A stretch of DNA of 64,000 bases from Cupriavidus sp. D39 (lineage in GTDB: Bacteria > Pseudomonadota > Gammaproteobacteria > Burkholderiales > Burkholderiaceae): contig NZ_JAPNLE010000007.1 of assembly GCF_026627925.1 (NCBI RefSeq), forward strand, positions 620,001 to 684,000, given 5' to 3'. The translations under genes and the position numbers were made by a program. Under the pieces are notes generated by a model. That model was not told the DNA's origin, did no database searches, and worked only from the letters and a program-made list of their open reading frames with translations. Of the stretch, positions 19,156-26,610 are shown in pieces (positions within the stretch are counted from its first letter, which is position 1; each line of letters starts with the position of its first letter).

Positions 19156-20577
19156 TCAGATGGATGTGCCGGAGGCCGTCCGGCGTTGGCGCAGATCACT
19201 CAGGATTCCGCGGTGTGCGCCGGGCGAGATCGGGTAGAAGAAGGCGAACAGTACGCCGATGGCTAGCAGCACCATGGGCCCCTGCCACAGCATCGCCCAC
19301 ATCCCATCGATCGCCGCTTGCGCCTGAGCTTGGTTCGCAATGAACCCGACCGCGCCGAGCGAGTGGCCGACACCGCCGACCGCGATGGCTAGCGCTCCTT
19401 TCTGCGCGAAGGCAATCACGCCGAAGATCGTTCCTTCGCCACGGATGCCGGTGCGCCATTCGCCGTACTCCACGGTATCGGGAATCATGGCCCACATCGC
19501 GAGCAAAGTCGCGGCGCTGGCGAAGCCGATCACGCCGAGCAGGAGCAGGAAGACGCTGACGCTCGGCGTGCCCAGCCCGCCCAGGAGGGCATAGGTGCCG
19601 ATGCCCAGGCAGCCGCCGGTCAGAGCGACCAGCCGCTTCGAGGTGCGCCGCATGACCCATGCCCAAAACGGGATCGCGATGAACACCTGGAGCGCGACGA
19701 CCCCGAGCGCTAACCCGATCAGATCCTCCCTGTGCAATGCGTACTTCAGCACATAGGGAAGTGTCTTGGACAGGAACGTGCCCGCGGCAGACAGCGCCAC
19801 CCCCATGCCGCAAACCAGCAGGAAGGCACGATTGCGCAGCACGACGGCCAGCGCGTCCCGCACCGAAGGAGCATGCGCATCGGGCTGGACCCGTTCCCGG
19901 GTGGAAAAGAACGTGAGAAGGAACACCGGAAGCGACACCACGGCATAGAGGGTCATCACCACCAGGAAGCCCTGCTTCTCGTCCGCCGGGCCGAAGATGT
20001 GCACCAACTTCAGTGTGGACAGCGCCACGACGAGGCCGGCGGTGCTTGCGCAGACCATCCGGTAGGCTGCAAGACTTCCCCGCTCCCGACTGTCGTTCGT
20101 CAGGGTTGCCATCAGCGCGTTATAGGGCATCGACAGCACGGTATAGGTGGTCCTGAACAGCATGTGCGTCCCCATTACGAAGGCCAGCAGGCCGGTTCCC
20201 ATTGCCCCGGTGGGAAAAAACATCGCGACAAAGCTGGCGGCAAGTGGCACGCAGCCGAACAGCAGGTAAGGCCGATAGCGGCCCCAGCGGGTGCGCGTGC
20301 GGTTGGCGATGTAGCCAGCCACCGGGTCGCAGAGGGCATCCCACAACATGGCCCCTCCGAATATCCAGCCGGCGGTGGCGGGAGAGAGCCCGACGACGTC
20401 GGTGTAGTAGTACAGGAGATACATCGTGGTCGCCTGCCAGTACAGGTTGAAGGCGAAATCACCGATGCCGAAGCCGATTTTGGTCCGCAGCGGAAGCCTT
20501 CCATCCTGTTCCTGAATGAGCGCCGAAGGCGCTGACGCCGTTTGCGACCCGACGGCGTCCAGATTTGCTGCTGTCAT
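19156..20577 (-). CDS. GPH-family (glycoside-pentoside-hexuronide) cation symporter
   Basis: This is a 473-residue, twelve-helix transporter of the GPH branch of the major facilitator fold (MelB/XylP-like). Diagnostic features are GFGIGDFAFNLYW in the first helix, YYYTDVVGLS, WDALCDPVAGYIANRTRTRWGRYRPYLL (the cation-site Asp residues and the RTRWGR loop), and SMPYNALMATLTNDSRERG. Such carriers import mono- and disaccharides or glycosides with Na+ or H+. It is the first gene of the ten-gene operon and is divergent from the TetR regulator at 20922. This fits its being the inner-membrane entry point for the glycoside processed by the downstream GH3, SDR and lactonase. Confidence 0.9.
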   Translation of the reverse strand: MTAANLDAVGSQTASAPSALIQEQDGRLPLRTKIGFGIGDFAFNLYWQATTMYLLYYYTDVVGLSPATAGWIFGGAMLWDALCDPVAGYIANRTRTRWGRYRPYLLFGCVPLAASFVAMFFPTGAMGTGLLAFVMGTHMLFRTTYTVLSMPYNALMATLTNDSRERGSLAAYRMVCASTAGLVVALSTLKLVHIFGPADEKQGFLVVMTLYAVVSLPVFLLTFFSTRERVQPDAHAPSVRDALAVVLRNRAFLLVCGMGVALSAAGTFLSKTLPYVLKYALHREDLIGLALGVVALQVFIAIPFWAWVMRRTSKRLVALTGGCLGIGTYALLGGLGTPSVSVFLLLLGVIGFASAATLLAMWAMIPDTVEYGEWRTGIRGEGTIFGVIAFAQKGALAIAVGGVGHSLGAVGFIANQAQAQAAIDGMWAMLWQGPMVLLAIGVLFAFFYPISPGAHRGILSDLRQRRTASGTSI

Positions 20578-20618
20578 CGAACTAGCTCCACCAACACGAA
20601 AATGTTCGCGAACGCCGC

Positions 20619-20635
20619 ATTGCGCTCAACGCAAT
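20619..20635. promoter_or_regulatory. Inverted repeat upstream of the sulfatase operon (candidate operator)
   Basis: ATTGCG (20619-20624), a 5-bp spacer and CGCAAT (20630-20635) form a 17-bp hyphenated palindrome of TetR-operator size. It is 42 bp upstream of the symporter start. A second palindrome, TTCGCGAA, lies at about 20605-20612. Assignment to the adjacent TetR protein is inferred. Confidence 0.45.
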
Positions 20636-20838
20636 CGGACCGGCCGAATGGTCGTCAAGGCCGCCTCTCGATCACGTTCGGCTCCAAAAACTCACCATAT
20701 GGATAATTTACCAAGCGCACTATGTGGGCGTCAAGGACGACGCGGCGCTCCCGTCTCAGTACAATCCCTGAACCGGCGGACGCGGTCAGCCGCTGAGGAT
20801 GCCAAGGCGTTGTCAGGAGGTCGCAGATAGCGTTGCAC

Positions 20839-20863
20839 GTGAACGCTCCCACGACGCGTTCAC
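20839..20863. promoter_or_regulatory. Inverted repeat upstream of tetR (candidate autoregulatory operator)
   Basis: GTGAACGC (20839-20846) and GCGTTCAC (20856-20863) are perfect inverted copies separated by nine bases. The symmetry continues outward in part (TGCA on both sides). It lies about 60 bp upstream of the tetR start. Confidence 0.5.
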
Positions 20864-20921
20864 GATGCAGCTTCGCCGGCGTGATCAGACCATTCGGGGC
20901 ACCCTACTGAGGAAATTGGAG

Positions 20922-21541
20922 ATGCGGGTTGTCAGGCAGGCACAGCAGGGACGAAGTGAAAAGACTCGCGCCGAGATACTTGGCATTGCACTGGAGCAGT
21001 TCTCGACGCGTGGGTTCGACGCGGTGAGTCTGCGCGAGATCGCGGAAATGGCGGGTGTCAATCACGCCATGATTCGTTACTACTTCGGCGGCAAGGAGAG
21101 CCTCTGGCGCGAAAGCGTGACCTATTTGTTCGACCGGTTCGCGCAAGAAATCGCGCCACCACTTCGTGGCGCACAGGGATACTCCCGGAAGCAGCGAAGG
21201 AGTACATCCGCAACTATGTCCGCTATTGCGCGCGCCACCCGGAACACGCCCGCCTGATGATGCAGGAAGCGAACCGAGACTCCGAACGCTTGAAGTGGAT
21301 GGCAGAAGCATTCATCCGGCCGCGCCATGACCTGACCGTCCCCCTGATCCAGGATGTTCGCATGCTGACCGAGGGGCTCGAGCAGATCGATCCCGTGATG
21401 CTACTGTATATGGTCACTGCTATCGCCCAAGTTCCCTATCTGCTCACTGCAGAAATGAAGTACGCGCATGGAATCCATGCGATGCGTGAGAACGCGATCG
21501 AGGCCCATTGCGAGGCCGTATTGGCGTTCATCTTCCGGTAG
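20922..21541 (+). CDS. TetR/AcrR-family transcriptional regulator, frameshifted
   Basis: The protein has about 206 residues once the frame is repaired. The N-terminal helix-turn-helix is clear: KTRAEILGIALEQFSTRGFD, then VSLREIAEMAGVNHAMIRYYFGGKE. The start at 20922 follows GAGGAAATTGGAG. The frame breaks in the GGG at 21176-21178. One more G gives ...RGAQG-ILPEAAKEYIRNYVRYC..., which continues into the ligand-binding domain (MMQEANRDSERLKWM...) to the stop at 21541. The gene is divergent from the sulfatase operon, so it is the natural repressor of that operon. The ligand is presumably an operon substrate or intermediate; this is inferred. Confidence 0.8.
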
Positions 21542-21698
21542 CGCTCCGCGCCACATCCTTTGGGCGGGCAATCGCACACAGAGATGGCTTTCCTAACGTT
21601 AGCACCGTGACGGTCCGTGCAAGCGCACCGCTAGCGAAGCCAGCGCGGCTCTAGCGCGGGGGAGCCTTCCCACCAATGCCCGGCCGGATGGCTTCCCG

Positions 21699-22538
21699 AT
21701 GCCAGCCTCGCCCACATCCCCAGACATGCCCGACGCGGCCTCGTTGGCCGCCTTGCGCGCTTGGTACGCCGGTACTCCGCCGCGCCAGGCGGTTGAGCGC
21801 TATTGTCCCGACGCGCTGGGGAGGGGCCACTCCGCGCGCGGTGTGCTTGGGCAGATCCGGCGACAGCTGGCCGAGGTTGCCTTGCGGCGTCACCGCCCGG
21901 ATCTGGCCGCCCTGTTTCAGGAAGGCGTGACGACTCACCCGAATCAGGCCAAAGTGATCGCCCGTGCGGTGGAGGCGCTGCAAACCTTACCGGCGCCTGA
22001 ACCTCAGGTCAGTGACGACATCGATCTATGGCTGCCCGGCCGCGCGGTGGCAGCGCTGCGCACCCACGGTATCGCGACGCTGGCGGACCTGACGGTACGC
22101 ATCCCCCGGCGACTGCGCTGGTGGGCAACTATTCCGGGACTGGGCGCCAGAAGCGCCCAGCACATCGAATCGTTCTTCGCCGCACACCCGCAATTGACCG
22201 AACGGGCGCGGGCCCTGATCAAAGCGGCGCCGAGCGAGCCCATTGTGCCGTGGGAACGGATCCGGCTGCCGCACGAGGTTGACGGAACGCGCGGCACGTT
22301 TCGGGCACCGCGGCGGATGTGCACGCTCGTGGCCAATAATGACCATGACGCGATCAATGCCTGGCTGGGCTTGCATGAATCCACTGAAACGCAACGGGCC
22401 TACCGCAAGGAGGCCGAACGCTTGCTGCTGTGGTCGATTATCGAACAAGGCAAGGCGCTGTCGTCGCTGGCGACGGAAGACGCTGCCGTTGCAGATCGCT
22501 TCTTCTATGATGAGAATTGCGTCAAGGTTTTTCGCTAA
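21699..22538 (+). pseudogene. DUF3701-type phage integrase, C-terminally truncated
   Basis: The N-terminal ~190 residues match the DUF3701 'phage integrase protein' domain of long Burkholderiales integrases: LAALRAWYAGTPPRQAVERY, IRRQLAEVALRRHRPDLA, and a helix-hairpin-helix-like TIPGLGARSAQHIESFF. The tyrosine-recombinase core-binding domain then begins (NDHDAINAWLGLHESTETQ and YRKEAERLLLW). The reading ends at about 22490 in unrelated sequence (ADRFFYDENCVKVFR). The catalytic domain with the RHRY residues is absent, so the protein cannot recombine DNA. The 'RLLLW..IEQGKALSSL' block is closely similar to that of the intact recombinase at 3952. A start downstream of 21699 is possible. Confidence 0.8.
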
Positions 22539-22824
22539 AAATGGTCCTCACTAAACTTTGCTCAAGGGCGACACGCGTCGTGTTGCTGCCAGTTTCAAGT
22601 TCCGGGTCATCGTTGCGTGAGGCCCCTGATCGCCATCACAAACTTCCTATCCGCCGGATGTTTCCGGCATAGTCCTGCATGCGCGTAGCGCGTAGAAGAC
22701 CCGGTGACAGGCTAGGTGATTAAATTGCTCCATTCGTCATTACGTAGCAAAGTTAAAAGTAGACAGGCCCGCGCAGATCGCTGGTTGCTAAGCGACCGAC
22801 ACTAATAGGTTGAACTGTCTGTTT
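22539..22824. other. Non-coding stretch next to an IS110 end
   Basis: No gene is seen. It lies between the truncated integrase and the 3' end of an IS110-family transposase, so part of it should be the non-coding end of that element. In the IS1111 group this end can carry the guide (bridge/seek) RNA. I could not recognise a boundary. Confidence 0.35.
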
Positions 22825-23150
22825 CTACCCTCCGGTTCTTGCGTGCTTCAGTACCGCGCCCTCGGGTATGACCCCGTGCTCAAGGTAGCGCCACAACGCG
22901 ATGACGAGCCGCCGCGCCACCGCGACGATGGCAATACGTTTGCTCCGCTTGTTCTGCGGATTGCCCAAGGTACGCTGCGTGAACCACCGCGCGATCACGC
23001 TGTCTGGCTGATAGCGCAGCCAGAGCCATGCCATCTCGATCAGCAAGGAGCGCACTCGCCGGTTGCCCTGCTTACTGATTCCCTGGTCAACCCGGCTCTC
23101 ACCGCTGTCGTAGGGCTGAGGCACCAGACCGACACAGGACCCCACTTGGA
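22825..23150 (-). pseudogene. IS110-family transposase, C-terminal remnant
   Basis: This carries the Transposase_20 domain of IS110 elements: VGLVPQPYDSGESRVDQGI, SKQGNRRVRSLLIEMAWLWL, RYQPDSVIARWF, ending VARRLVIALWRYLEHGVIPEG. The catalytic Ser domain is recognisable, but everything N-terminal of about 23150 is missing and replaced by an ISL3 fragment in the opposite orientation. It is a dead remnant. Confidence 0.85.
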
Positions 23151-23162
23151 AGCTCGCCGTCG

Positions 23163-23515
23163 AGGAGCCCAGGAGTGCGGACCACGAGCGCTTCGTGCAG
23201 GCGCTGTGCAAGATCGAACCCGTGGTGGGCGAGGTCCGCAGCCTCGCGCGGGAGTTTCTCGGGCTCATGCACCGGCGAAGTTTGCGGCAGTTCGATCGAT
23301 GGTTGAGGCGTCTGTCGCGCTGCGACGCTGCGGAAATGCGTAGGTTCGCGCAAAGCCTGCGCGCCGACTTGCCGGCTGTGCGGGCGGCCTTCAAGCTGCC
23401 ATGGAGCAATGGCCAGACCGAGGGTCACGTCAACCGGCTCAAGTTCCTCAAGCGCCAGATGTATGGCCGCGCGGGCATCGGGCTTCTGCGGCTGCGGGTA
23501 TTGAAGCCAAACTGA
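23163..23515 (+). pseudogene. ISL3-family transposase, C-terminal remnant
   Basis: About 115 residues of the ISL3 DDE transposase C-terminus are present. A helical stretch (HERFVQALCKIEPVVGEV) is followed by the family hallmark LPWSNGQTEGHVNRLKFLKR and QMYGRAGIGLLRLRVL. The upstream two thirds, with the first catalytic residues, are gone. It abuts the IS110 remnant at about 23150-23165, which marks an insertion or deletion junction. Confidence 0.85.
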
Positions 23516-23622
23516 ACGACCAGCCTGCTTGTCTTGCTGGACACGCTAGTCCGATCGCCATCGCGGGCGGTGCGGCCGGCACGAGGCTGGCCGGCTTGCC
23601 CACGTTCGTCAATAAGAAGAAT

Positions 23623-23643
23623 GGTGGTGGTGGTGGTGGTGGT
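23623..23643 (+). repeat. GGT trinucleotide tract
   Basis: Seven uninterrupted GGT units are followed by an imperfect GGGT/GGC continuation to about 23660. It lies in non-coding sequence between the ISL3 and LysR fragments. It would encode poly-Gly in one frame, but no gene uses it. Confidence 0.8.
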
Positions 23644-23744
23644 GGGTGGTGGGCGGTGGAGACGACGGGCGTTCCACGCGACAACATCTTCCACGCCAGT
23701 GCGCCCTCGTCACACAAAGTGCGTAAGACCCATCTTTACTACAC

Positions 23745-23955
23745 TTCACGGATACTGAGGGCGGCGTTGGCGGGATGCGGCCTGGCGTTTCTACCGGAGG
23801 ACCTGGTGCAGGAGCACATCGCCAAGAAGCGGCTCGAACGGGTGCTTGAAGACTGGTACCCCGTGTTTCCCGGCTACCATCTTTATTACCCGAGCCGCCG
23901 CCAGTCTTCCCAGGCCATGGCCGTGGTGGTCGATGCGCTGCGCTACAGGATTTGA
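23745..23955 (+). pseudogene. LysR-family regulator, C-terminal fragment
   Basis: The last ~70 residues are typical of a LysR substrate-binding domain: ILRAALAGCGLAFLPEDLV, QEHIAKKRLERVLEDW, then PVFPGYHLYYPSRRQSSQ and a final VVVDALRYRI. The DNA-binding domain and most of the effector domain are missing. It lies downstream of IS fragments and is presumably a leftover of a gene cut by transposition. Confidence 0.8.
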
Positions 23956-24283
23956 CGCTGGGTGATCTGGCACCATGACGCCGCTCAGGCGCCGCATTCA
24001 TGAATGGCACTTATGACTGTATGCTGCTTCAGGCATCTAGTCACCGCGCGGTACGCAACCTATCATCGCTCGACGAACGTGTCAGCAAGAATGGATCCGA
24101 CCGCATGGAAGACTTCCTCGACCTGCAGGAGATTTCTGCCCTCCATGGTCGTGGCACTTGACGGCATGACGCCCGCCGCGTCAACGATGGCGTTGGTCCC
24201 CAGCCGTTAGGCCCCCATAGCCAAGTAGGGGGATTTCTTCAGCTTCTGGGTGCAGAGCTATAGAAAGCATGACGCATGCTCCG
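23956..24283. other. Intergenic region, no supportable gene
   Basis: On the minus strand, about 24060-24215 encodes a short open stretch (MPSSATTMEGRNLLQVEEVF) without a good ribosome-binding site or a family I know. It could be the tail of a lost gene of the operon that ends at 24284. Confidence 0.3.
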
Positions 24284-25272
24284 TCACGGTGAAACAGAGA
24301 CTGTGTGTTGCCGGAGCCACGCCCTGAAGGCGCGGCAAATCTCATCGTTGGCGCAACGGGCCGATGCTGATGCTTCGAAGAAACCAAAGAATGGATGGAA
24401 CATGTCGTCAAAGCGGCGCAACTGGACAGGCACCCCTGCAGCGACAAGACGCTCCGCGTAGGCAATCCCCTCTTCGCAGAGCGGATCGTGTCCGGCCACT
24501 GCAATCACGGCGGGGGGCAAGCGACGGAAGTCCGCGGCATGAAGGGGGACGGTGGACACATGCCAGCCAGCGCTGAGTTTGCGCCCATGTACAGTCGTGA
24601 AATATCGCGCAAATCGCCTGGCGACAGCATCGGGAAGTCGTTGCGCACGGCTTCGATCCGGAGCGTGTCACGGGCCATGTCGACGCCGGGCACGACGAGC
24701 AGTTGCGCGGTGAGGTGTACACCGCGATCCCGCAGCATCAGCGCGGTCGATGCCGCCAGGTTGCCGCCGGCGCTCTCGCCGGCCACCGCAACTTGCGCAG
24801 CGTCGCCCCCGAGCGCGGCGACGTTGCAGATGGCCCATAGCGTTGCCGTCAGTGCATCGTCATGCGCGGCGGGAAACGGGTGCTCGGGTGCCAGCCGGTA
24901 GTCAACCGACACGACAACAGCGTTCAAATCACGGCAAAGCTTGCGCGCAATGTCATCCATCAGCTCGACGCTGCCCAGTACAAAACCGCCCCCGTGGAAG
25001 AACACAACCGTTGCCAGCGTCGGCGACGCGCCGCACGGGCGATAAACCCGCACCGGAACATACGCGCCCTCGTGGGCAGCAAGGCAATCCTCGACGGAGC
25101 CGACAACTGGCAAAGGATTGCGCTCCCGTCCAGCCATGATGGCGGTGCGCATGCGTTCCCTGGCCTGATCCGGGGAGCCAGAGAATGGAGCCGGCGCACG
25201 GGCGTTGCGCATCGCTGTCACAATGGCAGCCAGCTCCGGGTCAAGTGCAAGGGGGATGGCGCCGGCGCTCAT
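24284..25272 (-). CDS. Alpha/beta hydrolase (HSL/acetyl-esterase type), frameshifted
   Basis: This is a hormone-sensitive-lipase-type esterase of about 329 residues when repaired. FFHGGGFVLGS supplies the oxyanion hole, VDYRLAPEHPFPAAHDD is the family block, and the nucleophile Ser is in VAGESAGGN. After the break the Asp is in AVAGHDPLCEEG and the His in DDMFHPFFGFF, so the triad is complete. The frame breaks near 24563; one added G joins the parts (...SALAG-HVSTVPLHAADF). Its start overlaps the amidohydrolase stop by four bases, so they are co-translated. It presumably hydrolyses an ester or lactone in the same pathway as the monooxygenase and amidohydrolase. Confidence 0.82.
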
Positions 25273-26606
25273 TGGAGACCAAGAATGTAGTGTTGGGAGG
25301 CAAGCGCGCGCAGACGCAGCGCATCCAGGTCGATATCAGTCATGCGGCCATGGCGCTTGACCGCGCGCCCCGCGACGAACACCGTGTCCACGTTGCCCGG
25401 ATGGGCAGCCAGCACAACCGCGCCCACTGCGTCGGACACGGGCGTAAGGTTCAGGTCGTCGCCGCGGATCATGAGGATGTCGGCCTGCTTTCCTGGCGTC
25501 AGCGAGCCAATCTTGTGGTCGAGACCATTCGCCCTGGCGCCCGCCACCGTGGCGAACTCGAGCACATCCCGCATCGAAAGGGTCGCCGGCGCATTCGCCA
25601 CTCGCGAGTGATTGCCGCCCATCCATGAACGGTAGTAGGCGAAGGCGTGGCGCATCTGGGTGAACATGTCGCCCGAGCATTTCGTCTCGGTGTCCCCGCT
25701 CAGGCTGGGCCGGATGCCGGCGGCAAGCAGGCGATCGAACGGGATGTCGCCGATCCCCTGCGCGTTCAGCTCGCAATGCACGCCGAGGGACGCACTGACG
25801 CCGGCGTCCGCCATCATCGCGATTTCCTCCGGGCTGGAAAAGCAACAGTGCACGAATGTCAGGTCATCACCCAGAACGCCCGCGTCGTGCATCTGCGCGA
25901 TCGCCTTCACGGGAGCATTGCGGGCATAGGCACCCATGTGAATCGACGAACGGATCCCGAGTTCGCGCGCCAGGCGCAGGTCGGCAAGCCAGACGTCGCG
26001 GCACGCCATCTCGGGACCACGTCCCGCCATGGCAAGCGTCAGCAGCTGGTCATCCGAGGAGAAGAAGCGCTCGCGCAGGCGCCGGATATCTTCAGGATGG
26101 CTGCGACGGCTGTCGAACATCCACGAGGACCCGTCGACAAGCGGCCAGCCGTGCGCGAACACGCCGCGGATGTTCGTGTCGCGCAGGCCAAAGACAGCGG
26201 CGTCGGCATGGTCCGGACTGTTCTGCACATGCGACCAGTCCAGCATGGTGGTGATACCACTGTCCAGGGCGGAGACGGCACCGAGCATCGTGCCGATGTA
26301 GACGTCCTCCGGCCGGAAGGCAGCGCCCTTGGCCCCCAGCATTTCGGCAAAGTAGATCTGCGGATCAATGTCCGCATAGCGGTGCCTGACGCAACTCTGC
26401 CAGGTGTGCCGATGTGTATCGACAAAGCCGGGGAGCACGATCATGCCCCGGGCGTCGAGGCGCTCCGCATCAGAGACCTCGATGTGCGGTGCCACGGCGG
26501 CAATGCGATCCCCTTCGATGAGGATGTCGCCCTCGCGAAGGTCTCCGATGCGCGGGTCCATGCTGAGGATCCAGCCGCCCGTCATCAATAGACGTCTCTC
26601 GTTCAT
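25269..26606 (-). CDS. Amidohydrolase (TrzA/AtzA/cytosine-deaminase-like)
   Basis: This is a 445-residue metal-dependent hydrolase of the amidohydrolase superfamily, subtype I. His65-x-His67 lies in FVDTHRHTWQS, a third His in RSSIHMGAY, a fourth in LTFVHCCFSS, and the metal/catalytic Asp in RPSLSGDTETKCSG. The outer beta-sandwich is formed by the N-terminal ILIEGDRIAAV and C-terminal KIGSLTPGKQADILMIR segments. Relatives deaminate or dechlorinate triazines, cytosine, guanine or related heterocycles. It lies four bases after the FAD monooxygenase gene. The substrate is unknown; hydrolytic removal of an amino or similar group from a ring compound is likely. Confidence 0.87.
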   Translation of the reverse strand: MNERRLLMTGGWILSMDPRIGDLREGDILIEGDRIAAVAPHIEVSDAERLDARGMIVLPGFVDTHRHTWQSCVRHRYADIDPQIYFAEMLGAKGAAFRPEDVYIGTMLGAVSALDSGITTMLDWSHVQNSPDHADAAVFGLRDTNIRGVFAHGWPLVDGSSWMFDSRRSHPEDIRRLRERFFSSDDQLLTLAMAGRGPEMACRDVWLADLRLARELGIRSSIHMGAYARNAPVKAIAQMHDAGVLGDDLTFVHCCFSSPEEIAMMADAGVSASLGVHCELNAQGIGDIPFDRLLAAGIRPSLSGDTETKCSGDMFTQMRHAFAYYRSWMGGNHSRVANAPATLSMRDVLEFATVAGARANGLDHKIGSLTPGKQADILMIRGDDLNLTPVSDAVGAVVLAAHPGNVDTVFVAGRAVKRHGRMTDIDLDALRLRALASQHYILGLQ

Positions 26607-26610
26607 AGCC

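Noticed and set aside
22770..22812. Resemblance to the 3' end of 23S rRNA (CTAAGCGACCGACACTAATAGG)-like sequence
   Set aside because: Only about 30 bases look similar, with no upstream 23S sequence and no 5S or tRNA nearby. Chance or an IS end is more likely.
23401..23955. A single 184-residue protein joining the ISL3 tail, poly-Gly and LysR end
   Set aside because: The frame is a chance fusion of two remnants and the GGT tract. The ISL3 C-terminus is in a different frame.
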